Source: Tropicimonas sp. IMCC34043
Lineage (GTDB): Bacteria > Pseudomonadota > Alphaproteobacteria > Rhodobacterales > Rhodobacteraceae
Length of the DNA: 64,000 bases
NCBI RefSeq assembly: GCF_003390845.1
Contig: NZ_QMEK01000008.1
Coordinates: forward strand, 62,001-126,000
Direction: 5' to 3'
Each line of letters opens with the position of its first letter. Positions within the stretch are counted from its first letter, which is position 1. The translations under genes were made by a program, and so were the position numbers. The notes under the pieces are model-generated. The model saw nothing but the letters and a program-made list of their open reading frames with translations, did no database searches and was not told where the DNA came from. This document shows, piece by piece, positions 45,604-54,288 of the stretch.

Positions 45604-46980
45604 TTAAACCACCGCGCGCGTGCCCAGTGAGGGCTGCGTGATAAGGCTGGCAAGTTGAGTGAGGCCGTCTTCCAGATCTCCTCGATCCGGCGCGACACCA
45701 AGAGAGATCCTGACGGCTTCGACAGGATGCGCGACGGTGGCGAAGGCCGACGCAGGCACAATCGAAACGCCGGCGCGATCTGCATTTTCGGCAAACTCCG
45801 AGGCGCGCCAGTGGTCGGGCAGACGCAGCCATAGATGATGTCCCTGCGGATCCGCAGCAAAGCCCTGCGCACCGAGTATCAGGGCTGCAAGCTTTTGACG
45901 TTCGGTATTCTCGGCACGAATCGCGCTGGTGATCTCGTCCAGAGTTCCGTCCATGATCCAACGGCTCGCCAATGCTGACATCAGCGGCGGCGCCATAAGG
46001 ATCGTGGCACGCAATACGCTCGCAAGGCGCATTGCTTTGGGGCTGCTCGGGGCAACGACATAGGCGACGCGAAGCGCCGGACTCGCGCATTTGGACAGAG
46101 TCGCAATGTGCCAGGTAATGTCGGGGGCCAGTTCCGCCATCGAAACAGTTCGTTCAAGCCTCAGTGGCGCGTAAGGATCGTCTTCGATGATTGCGACGCC
46201 GTGCTTGCGGGCGATTGCCGTCAAAGCCCGTCTGCGATCCTCCGGAAGGGTCGCCGTCGTCGGATTGTCGATGCTGGGAATAACGTAGAGTGCCTTCGGC
46301 ATACGCTCGCGGCAGGCCTTCTCGAATTCGTCCGGGATGATACCTTTCTCGTCCATCCCCAACGGCTGGATCACGATCCCCTTTTGAGTGGCGACAGCCT
46401 TGAGACCGGGATAGGTCATCGCTCCGGCCGCAACCGCATCACCGCGATCAAGCAGCAGCTCGCAAACCGCGAATAGTGCGCTTTGCGCCCCCCCCGCGAT
46501 CACGATGCGGTCGGCTGCAACAGCCTCCATCCGAGGACCGAGCCAGCGCGCCGCAGCCTGTCTGTCAGGCTCGGATCCCGTGCTTTCCTGATAGTGGAGG
46601 CTGAGCAGGCCACGAGGACTGCCGAGAAGCCCCGCAATGCCGTGGGGAAAGATCTTGCTGAAATCGACATCCGACGGCTGCGAGGGGATGTTCATACTGA
46701 GGTCTATCAACGGGTGCGACTGGCCACGAGACTGACCCTCCAGCGCCTCGCTGACGAAAGTGCCCCGCCCTGCCTGAGCCTCGACAAGTCCGCGACGGCG
46801 CGCTTCGTTGAAAGCCCGCGTCACCGTCGTCAGATCGACGCCAAGCGCCTCGGCAATGGCCCGTTGCGCCGGCAGACGTTCCCCTTTTGCGACCCTCCCG
46901 GACCGGATATCGGCTTCCAGAGCCTCGACGATACCGAGGTATTTCATCCTCGCGTTTTCGACCAGCCGCGGCTTCCACAT
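45604..46980 (-). CDS. MocR-family regulator of the nitrilase-cio operon
   Basis: A 458-residue GntR-aminotransferase fusion. The winged helix has [20 protein letters not shown] and [19 protein letters not shown]. The aminotransferase domain has [21 protein letters not shown] and [17 protein letters not shown], with the PLP Lys after LS. It resembles the MocR next to the Nit1C operon. It is cotranscribed with the nitrilase downstream on the same strand and has a promoter region of its own with repeated TGTATGG. Confidence 0.92.
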   Translation of the reverse strand: MWKPRLVENARMKYLGIVEALEADIRSGRVAKGERLPAQRAIAEALGVDLTTVTRAFNEARRRGLVEAQAGRGTFVSEALEGQSRGQSHPLIDLSMNIPSQPSDVDFSKIFPHGIAGLLGSPRGLLSLHYQESTGSEPDRQAAARWLGPRMEAVAADRIVIAGGAQSALFAVCELLLDRGDAVAAGAMTYPGLKAVATQKGIVIQPLGMDEKGIIPDEFEKACRERMPKALYVIPSIDNPTTATLPEDRRRALTAIARKHGVAIIEDDPYAPLRLERTVSMAELAPDITWHIATLSKCASPALRVAYVVAPSSPKAMRLASVLRATILMAPPLMSALASRWIMDGTLDEITSAIRAENTERQKLAALILGAQGFAADPQGHHLWLRLPDHWRASEFAENADRAGVSIVPASAFATVAHPVEAVRISLGVAPDRGDLEDGLTQLASLITQPSLGTRAVV

Positions 46981-47417
46981 GTGGCCCTCTCAAACTGTAT
47001 GGCTTATTAGCGTACGGTTCGTATAGTTTGTATGGTACACAAACGGAAGAGGGAATGGGGTGAAGCCCGACGTTCACGGAAACACGGCACCGGACAATCC
47101 GGCTTCTCCGCCAGTCGCCACCCTATCCGACGACCCATTCGCGGAGAGGTATGAAATGCGTCGTCACGGCTCAAATGCACAAATCGGCCGATGGCCGGGG
47201 TCCCCCGCGACAAACCGTTGTCGCCATCCCCTCCAGGCGATGGCGTCGAGGGTTGGGGTGGCGGGATTGTATGCTGCGTCTGAGAGATTTGTCTGCGGGA
47301 TCCGTCGCAGGATCGGGGCGCGATGCGGCGAATGAATACCGCTCGGGCATGGACCCGAGCTGCAAGACCCGCCCATGTCGGGACGCTCCGCGGTCGCGGA
47401 GCGCCCCGTCTGACGGA
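46981..47417. other. Intergenic region: MocR promoter boxes and RTX-gene hairpins
   Basis: No convincing gene. At the left, TGTATGG occurs at 46996-47002 and 47029-47035, 33 bases apart, in an AT-rich promoter zone for MocR. At the right two perfect stems lie past the RTX stop: GCTCGGG/CCCGAGC at 47341-47360 and CGCTCCGC/GCGGAGCG at 47384-47403, likely transcription end structures. A short plus-strand frame between (about 47060-47335) shows no known domain. Confidence 0.5.
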
Positions 47418-49220
47418 TCAGAAAATGAAGTTGTCGTCGGAAAGGACGGTGACATCCACTCCCACCAGAAGGATGCTCATCTCCGCCGGGTGCATGCCGG
47501 TCAGATCGCCGTCGGTATCGACATAAAGGATGCCATCCTGACCGCTTTGCTCGGCCCAGGCGTGGAAAGCCTCTGCGTCCTCAGAATACCCGTCGAGGTC
47601 CATCGCGCTGAAATCGAACATGTCGGACGCGGGGTCGAAGTCGGTAATAGTCTCCCGGTGCCCGCCCTCGCCATGGCCATGGCCGGGCACATCCTGCGCG
47701 GCAGTGTAGACGAAAGTGTCCGGTCCGTTGCCGCCGGTCAGCGTGTCCATTCCGCGGCCTCCCACAAGGATATCGGGACCGTTACCCCCCACGAGCGTGT
47801 CGGGACCGCCCTCGCCGAAGAGATGATCGGGCCCGTTGCCGCCATAGACCACGTCGGGTCCGCCCCCCGCGTGGATCACGTCGCCGCCGTTCAGGCCATA
47901 GATCTCCTGCGGGCCACCGCCCGCGTCGATCGTGTCGGGCTGGTTGGTTCCCAGGACGATTTCGGGCGCGTCGTCGTGACCGTCGTCGTCATGTCCACCG
48001 TCGTGATCGTCGCCGTGATCGTCGCCGTGATCGTCGGGGCTGTCCGCAGGGGCCACTGCGAACGCGGCAAGCGAAAGCGTCGAGGCCTCATCGGGCAGGA
48101 ATTCCGGCGGCACCTCGCTTTTATCGACTTCCACGGCCTGTGTATTGTGGATGAACTCGATCACAGCCCGGCTGTCGTCGGCCGCCGCTGCGAAGTCGTT
48201 CACGCCGGAATCGGGCGCCCCGACATAGACGAATTCGTCGTCGGAGGTGTCGCCGGGCGTCCCGTTGTCGTCGAGTTGCAGATACAGGTCTTGCCACGGG
48301 GTTTCGCCAAAGACGGCGTCATAGACCGTGCCGTACTTGAAAACGGGAGCCCCGTCCTCGATCGCGATCCAGCGCAGCCAGGTGTCGCTGTATGTGGCCG
48401 CCCGGTCGTAGTCGTAGAGTTCGCCTTGGGGATCGCTGAAGTCGAAATAGGTGATGTTCAGCGTCTCACCGGAGCCTGTGACCTTGTTCACGTCGAGCGT
48501 GGTGTTCTCGTAGATCATCGCGTCGAGCGTGATCTTGCCTTCCTTGCTCCACGCCGCGCCGAGCAGCGCCGAGGGGTCCCAGTCGGGGTCTGTATGCCCG
48601 TCTGCCGGATCGCCGAGGAGGGCCAGAAAGACCGGATCCCAGTGCTGGGTCACGTCGGGCCAGGCGCCGGGTGAACCATCGGCATTGGTCATCAGGTACT
48701 GATAGAGCGCGAGGTTCTCGAGCGGCGCGTCGATGGTTGAGAAGGTGACGCCGCCATCGTCGCTGTACATGATCCGGCCGGCCGGATCGGTGTCGATTGC
48801 GTCGGCATTCAGGACCTTGTCCAGCGCCTCCGTCAACGCCTTTTCCTGTACCTTGGCCGGGGCGCGGGCCACGTTGGCACGTTCGAGTTCCACCTCCTGC
48901 ACAAAGGGAAGCAGGGCGGGCGGGATCTCGTAATCGCCTTCGGCGTCGGCTTCGAAGTAGATCGGGAAGAGACCGTCGGCACCGCCAAGCGTCATCGTCG
49001 GATCGTAACCGACCGGAATGAGCTGGCCGTTCCCGTCGAGCATCGGCTCGCCATTGCCGCCGCCATCGTCCGGATCGAGATCGCGGTAAAGGACGAGTTG
49101 ATCGCCGAAAAGGTCGCCCTTCTTGCTTCCTGCGCCGTCCGGCTTGCCGCCGCCGCCCTTGCCAGGATTCAGCCCGGGGTTTCCACCTGTCCAGTCGGGT
49201 TTTCCACTCTGATGGGGCAT
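47418..49220 (-). CDS. RTX-type calcium-binding secreted protein
   Basis: A 600-residue acidic protein with no signal peptide. Residues 1-390 form an unrecognised Asp-rich domain beginning with a Gly/Lys/Pro-rich tail. A linker of HD repeats (about 408-430) looks metal-binding. Then about eight glycine-rich nonapeptides (VLGTNQPDT, GGNGPDHLF, GGNGPDILV) follow the GGxGxDxLx RTX rule, but with Pro in place of the usual Asn. The C-terminal part (DFDPASDMFDFS) is typical of type I secretion substrates. RTX repeats fold with Ca2+ outside the cell. No secretion genes lie nearby. ATG 49220 has AAGGAG upstream. Confidence 0.85.
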   Translation of the reverse strand: MPHQSGKPDWTGGNPGLNPGKGGGGKPDGAGSKKGDLFGDQLVLYRDLDPDDGGGNGEPMLDGNGQLIPVGYDPTMTLGGADGLFPIYFEADAEGDYEIPPALLPFVQEVELERANVARAPAKVQEKALTEALDKVLNADAIDTDPAGRIMYSDDGGVTFSTIDAPLENLALYQYLMTNADGSPGAWPDVTQHWDPVFLALLGDPADGHTDPDWDPSALLGAAWSKEGKITLDAMIYENTTLDVNKVTGSGETLNITYFDFSDPQGELYDYDRAATYSDTWLRWIAIEDGAPVFKYGTVYDAVFGETPWQDLYLQLDDNGTPGDTSDDEFVYVGAPDSGVNDFAAAADDSRAVIEFIHNTQAVEVDKSEVPPEFLPDEASTLSLAAFAVAPADSPDDHGDDHGDDHDGGHDDDGHDDAPEIVLGTNQPDTIDAGGGPQEIYGLNGGDVIHAGGGPDVVYGGNGPDHLFGEGGPDTLVGGNGPDILVGGRGMDTLTGGNGPDTFVYTAAQDVPGHGHGEGGHRETITDFDPASDMFDFSAMDLDGYSEDAEAFHAWAEQSGQDGILYVDTDGDLTGMHPAEMSILLVGVDVTVLSDDNFIF

Positions 49221-49400
49221 CTTCGTTGACTCCTTGATTCTCGGCGTAGGTGCCGTCTCACGAGCCTATTTTGATGCCGCCCGTCATCATTGACGGCTGT
49301 CAACGGGGTCGTCGGGGGAACGCCGCGTCTTGGTTGTCCGGTCCCGTGCAGCAGCCAGCCGGGCTCTGTCAGACCAAGCGGACTTCTGGACTGCCGATTC

Positions 49401-51020
49401 CTATTCGCCTTCGAGGGAACGGCGTAGACGCCGGATCAGGGCGCTCCGGGCCCGTTCGTCCGCGAGTCCGGCCACCGCATCGTTGATATCGAGGATCAGG
49501 GCCGTCAAATCGTTGTGCCAATCCAGTCGTCCGACTTTCTCGGGAGGCAACCGCGGTTCTGCCGGCACAGCAAGGGGAGACGCCCCGCTGTCGGTGAGGA
49601 TGAATCCTTCATCAAGGACGGGACGACAGATCCTTTCGGGTCTGACGTCGCCATGCACCCTGTTGGCCAGCCCATCGATTGCTGCGGGTTCGCCATGTAC
49701 GAGGAAGAGGTCGTGCGTCAGGGGCAAACGTTCCCGGATCCACTGCGCCAGTTCTGGCCCATCGGCATGTCCGGAATACAGGTCGATCGACCTGATCCGT
49801 GCGCGGACGCGGAACTCCTCGCCCTGGATGCGCACGCGCGGCACACCTTGCTGCAGGATGCGACCCAGGGTCCCCTCGGCCTGGAAACCAGTGAGCAGAA
49901 CGGTTGCCTCGTCGCGCCAGATCCAGTTTTTGAGCCGGTGCCGGATCCTGCCTGCCTCGCACATGCCGGACGCCGCGATGACAATGTGAAAGCCGCGCAC
50001 ATGGTCGAGAGCGATGCTTTGTTCGCGAGTCTGGGTAAAATGGATCTGGTGTGATCGGAGTCCCCGCATGAACGCGGCACCGACTTCGAGTTCGTTTGCG
50101 TGTTTTTTGAAAACCTCCGTTGCCCGGCTCGCGAGCGGACTGTCGACATAGATCGGAATGACCGGCAGCGTTCCCTCGGCCATCATCTGACCGAGGTCGC
50201 TGATCAGTTCCTGCGCGCGTTCGACCGCGAAAGACGGGATCAGGAGGGCACCGTTCGGCTGAATTGCCGCGCGCACCTCTTCGGCCAGAAGCTTCCGCCG
50301 ATGGTCTTCCGAGGAATCCTCGCGGTCGGTATCTCCATAGGTCGACTCGCAAATGAGGTAGTCGATACCGGACGGGCCCTCGGGGTCTGGCTGCAGCAAT
50401 TTGAAGTCTGGTCCGATGTCTCCGGAGAACAGGATCCGCACAGGGGTGTTTCCCGCATCCCGCGCGATCTCGACCTCGATCGAGGCGGACCCGAGCAGAT
50501 GACCGGCGTTCCAGAAGCGCGCCCTGACGCCAGCGATCACGTCGAACCAGTCGCCGGTGCGGTGCTCCGAGAAGCATTTCAGGCAGGCTTTTACATCGGC
50601 AGACGTGTAGATAGGGACGATCCGGTCCCGGTGCCGCCGCGCGGCACGCGCGTTGTACTGCTCGACCTCTATCTCCTGAATATGGGCCGAGTCTGGCAGC
50701 ATCACGGCGCAAAGGTCCGTGGTTGCCGGGGTCGCGTGGATTGCGCCATCGAAGCCGTGGTGAACGAGCTTCGGCAGCAGTCCGGAATGGTCAATATGTG
50801 CATGGGTCAGGATGACCGCGGCGATCTTTCGCGGGTCAAAGGGGAAGGGGCGGTAGTTGAGGCTTTTCTCGGTCTTCGACCCCTGGAACAGACCGCAATC
50901 AATCAGGATCTGCCCCCTGGATGTCTGCAAGCGAAAGCATGACCCGGTGACGGCACGCGCCGCGCCGTGAAACATCAGGATCGGGTCCGAATTCGGTGAA
51001 GCAATCGTCTGGGAAGGCAT
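49401..51020 (-). CDS. Beta-CASP metallo-beta-lactamase-fold ribonuclease (CPSF/YSH1-like)
   Basis: A 539-residue protein. The lactamase core has TGSCFRL, LTHAHIDHSG (HxHxDH), FWNAGHLLGSASIE and ILFSGDIG metal contexts. The beta-CASP insert and DLYSGHADGPEL (motif C His) lead to the C-terminal RMMBL. ATG 51020 (MPSQTIAS) is chosen. Such bacterial proteins cut RNA and occur in alphaproteobacterial islands with BON, Crp and host-attachment genes. It is not the housekeeping RNase J, which has a different C terminus. Confidence 0.9.
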   Translation of the reverse strand: MPSQTIASPNSDPILMFHGAARAVTGSCFRLQTSRGQILIDCGLFQGSKTEKSLNYRPFPFDPRKIAAVILTHAHIDHSGLLPKLVHHGFDGAIHATPATTDLCAVMLPDSAHIQEIEVEQYNARAARRHRDRIVPIYTSADVKACLKCFSEHRTGDWFDVIAGVRARFWNAGHLLGSASIEVEIARDAGNTPVRILFSGDIGPDFKLLQPDPEGPSGIDYLICESTYGDTDREDSSEDHRRKLLAEEVRAAIQPNGALLIPSFAVERAQELISDLGQMMAEGTLPVIPIYVDSPLASRATEVFKKHANELEVGAAFMRGLRSHQIHFTQTREQSIALDHVRGFHIVIAASGMCEAGRIRHRLKNWIWRDEATVLLTGFQAEGTLGRILQQGVPRVRIQGEEFRVRARIRSIDLYSGHADGPELAQWIRERLPLTHDLFLVHGEPAAIDGLANRVHGDVRPERICRPVLDEGFILTDSGASPLAVPAEPRLPPEKVGRLDWHNDLTALILDINDAVAGLADERARSALIRRLRRSLEGE

Positions 51021-51030
51021 GAATGTCTCG

Positions 51031-51333
51031 CTATGAATGATGAATGCAGCGGCCGGCTGCGTCTGAGAGGGTCGGCAGGCCGCGCCCTTTGGCGCCCGGA
51101 TCCGGCGGCCAGGCAGGGGGGCTGTTCGGCGAAGCGGGCCAGGCGGGACGATGCGAAACACCACGCAGGGATTCGGCGATCTCGATCGCCATTGTCTTGT
51201 CGGAAGGAAATGGAACCTGTCCGGTGATGGCTGCGACCCCGCCATCGACCACGATACCGACGTCGGTCGAATGCAGGCTGGGGTCGAAATCCAGCTCCTT
51301 CGGGATGACCTGTGTTATTTCCCTGTCGCCCAT
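51031..51333 (-). pseudogene. BON-domain protein remnant
   Basis: Residues 1-59 from ATG 51333 read as a BON domain (PKELDFDPSLHSTDVGIVVD, then VAAITGQVPFPSDKTMAIEI). After GV at about 51157 the frame turns into Pro/Ala-rich noise and stops at 51031. BON proteins of this type normally carry two or three domains, so this is a broken copy. No rejoining frame was seen. The stretch 51334-51556 holds nothing recognisable. Confidence 0.6.
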
Positions 51334-51556
51334 GTCCTGGTTTCCCGGAAACTCCCGTTCCTTGACTGCAGCCTAACATGCGGCCTCGTTTCGTGAGGCA
51401 GGTTGTTTTTTCCACCGCGCCGAGCATCACGGCCACTGCCGCGCAGATCTGCGCGCCGGCTCTGTCCAAAGGGGTGAAGCGGAGGATCGAGATCGATGCG
51501 TGGAAATGGCGCTCGGACAAGGACGGAACAGGAGGTCGGCAGAACCTTTTTTGTCC

Positions 51557-52459
51557 CTAGGACGGAGCGCATCGGCGCGTCTGGATGTCGGTCGATCCTT
51601 GCCGAAATGAGGGATGCCCGTTTGCAGAACGACCCTGCGTATGGGGACCGACCGTTTTATCGAGCGGGGACGGAGACTGGCCGACGCCCGGTCTTTGCGG
51701 CAGTCCCTCTGCAACCATCGCATTTCTGTCACGCAGCGAGTCCAGTCCGGCAAGCTGTGTCAGGACACCGAGGTCGCGAATGCGGTAGCGCGACGGGGCG
51801 ACCCTTGAGACCATGTCCGTCTCGGCCAGATAGCCCAGGATCCGGCAGATCGTCTCGACGGTCGTGTTGGAAAAATCTGCCCAGTCCTTGCGGGATAACG
51901 TGATTGTCACGATGACGCTCCCATCGGGCTGCGGTTCAGTCGGCATGAACTCTGCGGCCATCACCAGGAATGCGACGATCCGTTCGCGGCTGTTGAGCGC
52001 GCCACGGCGCCAGACCATTTCCAGTTGTCTGGTGTTCTGCCTGATGGCCTCGGCAAGGAACTTCGCCTTGAGCGAGGTGTCGACCTGCAATGTCCGACGC
52101 AGGGTCGCAGGATCGAAGGCGCAGTATTCCACGTCGGTGGCGGCCACGAGGGCAGGACCGCGGACCGATCCAAATACGCAGCCTATCAGATCGCCCGGAG
52201 CCTGGATGTTCAGGACACTGCGCCGACCATCGCTCAGGATGCGCTCGGTTCTCAGATACCCGCGTCGCAGGATCCCGGCAAACCGTGGTCGTTCGTTCTC
52301 TTCCTGCAGCCGCGTCTCTGCCGCGATGGTGCGAAGTCGCGGGACCAACTGGGCGGCGAATTGATCCGATAGTCCAAGCGGGAATCGACAGAGTTGCCGG
52401 GAATTCAGCGGGCAATCGTCACACAATGCCGATTGTGGTTTCGATTTGGTGAGGATCAT
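51557..52459 (-). CDS. Crp/Fnr-family regulator with N-terminal cysteines
   Basis: A 300-residue Crp/Fnr regulator. CDDCPLNSRQLCRF at the start gives an FNR-like cysteine set (Cys-x2-Cys-x7-Cys), then the cyclic-nucleotide-like beta roll (IQAPGDLIGCVFG) and a C-terminal helix-turn-helix (LSRKDWADFSNTTVETICRIL). About 60 extra residues follow the usual end, of low complexity. ATG 52459 has AGAGAGG upstream; ATG 52486 is possible. It may sense oxygen or redox state; its cluster ligands are only partly FNR-like. Confidence 0.85.
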   Translation of the reverse strand: MILTKSKPQSALCDDCPLNSRQLCRFPLGLSDQFAAQLVPRLRTIAAETRLQEENERPRFAGILRRGYLRTERILSDGRRSVLNIQAPGDLIGCVFGSVRGPALVAATDVEYCAFDPATLRRTLQVDTSLKAKFLAEAIRQNTRQLEMVWRRGALNSRERIVAFLVMAAEFMPTEPQPDGSVIVTITLSRKDWADFSNTTVETICRILGYLAETDMVSRVAPSRYRIRDLGVLTQLAGLDSLRDRNAMVAEGLPQRPGVGQSPSPLDKTVGPHTQGRSANGHPSFRQGSTDIQTRRCAPS

Positions 52460-52501
52460 GGCCGCCTCTCTTTCTGTATCTGACATTCCCTGCCGGAAAG
52501 G

Positions 52502-52957
52502 TCATTTATGATTTCGGATTTCTTCGAGCACCCGTGCGCGAAGGTCACGCTCCGAAAGCGCGATCAGGTTCAATGGCAGGTCCAGAAAGACGGTGGCCCA
52601 GAGCGTAGCGGGAAATTCCTTCCTCAGGATGCCCAGCATCTTCGGCTCGGCGAAGAGGGCCAGCCGGGCAAAGTCGCCCGCCCGGCGGTGTTTCTCCAGC
52701 AATTCGGCGGTTTCGCTTGCGAAGTCCTGCATGTCGCGAAGGATGGGATCGCTACCCATCTCGATTGCCGACCGCCGACCCGTCGCGCCCGACGAGAAAC
52801 TTCGGCCCGGCTTGTCGGTCATGATGTCGCGAAGGTGGGTTGAGCGTGCCCGGCTCACCAGTTCAACGGCGCCTTCTCCGTCACCGTCCCCTACACCCTG
52901 CAAGATGCGCGCCCGCACAGCGTTCATGACGAGCGCCCAAGTCCTTGAACCGCGCAT
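52502..52957 (-). CDS. Host-attachment-family protein (PF10116/baeRF type)
   Basis: A 151-residue soluble protein. TWALVMNAVRARILQG at the N terminus and RLALFAEPKMLGILR and LPLNLIALSERDLRARVLEEI at the C terminus match the host-attachment family. Such proteins are found beside Crp, BON and lactamase-fold genes; the name comes from Agrobacterium work and its molecular role is not established. It is divergent from the Crp-type gene at 53158. Confidence 0.8.
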   Translation of the reverse strand: MRGSRTWALVMNAVRARILQGVGDGDGEGAVELVSRARSTHLRDIMTDKPGRSFSSGATGRRSAIEMGSDPILRDMQDFASETAELLEKHRRAGDFARLALFAEPKMLGILRKEFPATLWATVFLDLPLNLIALSERDLRARVLEEIRNHK

Positions 52958-53157
52958 GAACCCCCCAAGGAACCGGCAATCCTCAATTCAGATCAGCACG
53001 GGCGGCGCCCAGGGTCATTGATAATTCGCAATCTTCGTTCCCATTTGTGCTTTAATTTAGGCTGCGGGCAATATGCGCGCTTCTGGGAGGATGAACGTCC
53101 CAGAGGCGGGGTGTCCATTATTGCTCCTGGAGTGGGGGCCCGGGGAGAGTTGAGAAT

Positions 53158-53940
53158 ATGCGAAACTCGGAAGACACAACCCAGAACGCAAAGTGTGATT
53201 TGAGTGAGTTGCCCGATTTCCGTGACCTTCCCGAGTCCGTACGAAAGGCTCTGCAGGCGATTTGCCGACGGCGGTCCTACGGGGCGGGGCAAACGATCGC
53301 CGAGACAGGAACGCACCTGGAGACGATTGGTATTGTCCGTAATGGAATCCTGAAGATGCAGAAATCCTTGCCCGACGGGCGGCAGCATGTGGTCGGACTG
53401 CTGGTCGCGGGGGACATGTTCGGGCGCGTGTTCGATGGTAGAATGCACTTCTCGGTCGAAGCCGCAACGAATGCGGGTGTCTGCGCGTTCGAACGCACTG
53501 GCTTCGAGGCTCTGTTGCTCCGAACGCCCAAACTTGACCGGTTGCTTGTTCTCAACCTCATGACCGAACTTGACCGGGCGCGAGACTGGATGATCATCCT
53601 TGCCAATCCGAAGATTCGCGGTCGCTTGGCGGGTTTTCTGCTTCTGTTGTGCACGCGGTACCAGACGATCGACCGTCTTATCACGGTAAAGGATCGCGCC
53701 ATCCGCATCCGCATCCCCTTGAGTCGACCGGATATGGCACATTTGCTGGGAACACGGGTCGAGTCCATCAGCCGCGCCCTTCATGCCTTGGCCGATGACG
53801 GGCTGGTCAAGATCCTGCGGCCCGATCTCGTCGAGGTCGCTGAGATAGCGGCTCTTGTCGGAGAAATCGGCGAACCCGACCTGGGCGATACGGCCTCGCT
53901 CGAGCGGTTGGTCGACCTCGTCCAAAAGACATCGGAATGA
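53158..53940 (+). CDS. Crp/Fnr-family transcriptional regulator
   Basis: A 260-residue regulator without the FNR cysteine set (one Cys near residue 13). The sensor beta roll has TIAETGTHLETIGIVRNGIL and LPDGRQHVVGLLVAGDMFG; the helix-turn-helix is IPLSRPDMAHLLGTRVESIS, with RALHALADDGLVKI. ATG 53158 follows GGGGAGAG. It may respond to redox state or a small ligand. The intergenic sequence on its left carries TTGATAATTCGCAA (53019-53032), a half-matching FNR-type box. Confidence 0.86.
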   Translation: MRNSEDTTQNAKCDLSELPDFRDLPESVRKALQAICRRRSYGAGQTIAETGTHLETIGIVRNGILKMQKSLPDGRQHVVGLLVAGDMFGRVFDGRMHFSVEAATNAGVCAFERTGFEALLLRTPKLDRLLVLNLMTELDRARDWMIILANPKIRGRLAGFLLLLCTRYQTIDRLITVKDRAIRIRIPLSRPDMAHLLGTRVESISRALHALADDGLVKILRPDLVEVAEIAALVGEIGEPDLGDTASLERLVDLVQKTSE

Positions 53941-54151
53941 TCGTGGCCGGCATCGACCGGATCACCGGTGCCACACCCGTGGAGAAGGGTTCCTTGCCCC
54001 CTGGCATCTCGCGAAACCGAAGCCGCGTGCCGACGGACAGATAAGACCCGTCGCCAACGGTCAGCGTGTCCTTCTGCAAACAGACCTTGCGCCCGTCATC
54101 CGCGCGCATGTAGCCATCGTTCAGATCGTGTTCGATCCAAGATCTCTCCAT
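53807..54151 (-). CDS. Possible cold-shock-like protein (degenerate)
   Basis: The minus strand reads ERSWIEHDLNDGYMRADDGR then VCLQKDTLTV, YLSVGTRLRF and GGKEPFSTGV. The order G-Y/F, DDG-x-K, LxxG-x-x-V/LxF and GxK-P is that of cold-shock domains. No ribosome site lies before ATG 54151, the region overlaps the 3' end of the Crp gene by 134 bases, and the tail is unlike the family. It could be a decayed gene or chance. Confidence 0.28.
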   Translation of the reverse strand: MERSWIEHDLNDGYMRADDGRKVCLQKDTLTVGDGSYLSVGTRLRFREMPGGKEPFSTGVAPVIRSMPATIIPMSFGRGRPTARARPYRPGRVRRFLRQEPLSQRPRRDRAAGS

Positions 54152-54184
54152 GCAGCACGGGCGGATGGGGCAACCCGTCTCGTT

Positions 54185-54230
54185 CCGGGATGCCGGGATG
54201 CCGGGATGCCGGGATGCCGGGATGCCGGGA
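54185..54230. repeat. 8-bp tandem repeat CCGGGATG upstream of acyltransferase
   Basis: Five exact copies of CCGGGATG (54185-54224) plus CCGGGA. It ends 58 bases before the acyltransferase ATG. A non-multiple-of-three unit in such a place can alter promoter spacing or fuse an upstream frame as copy number changes. Confidence 0.85.
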
Positions 54231-54288
54231 ACATGGGTCTGTGAAAGAACCGGCGCAAACAATGTGTCAAGTCAGGAACCCGTCCTCG

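Noticed and set aside
47060-47335. 91-residue plus-strand frame in the gap after MocR
   Set aside because: No domain, overlaps the probable promoter region and hairpins; composition not coding-like.
47151-48674. 507-residue plus-strand frame over the RTX gene
   Set aside because: Antisense to the RTX gene. Its Val-rich stretches mirror the HD-rich and repeat DNA of the other strand.
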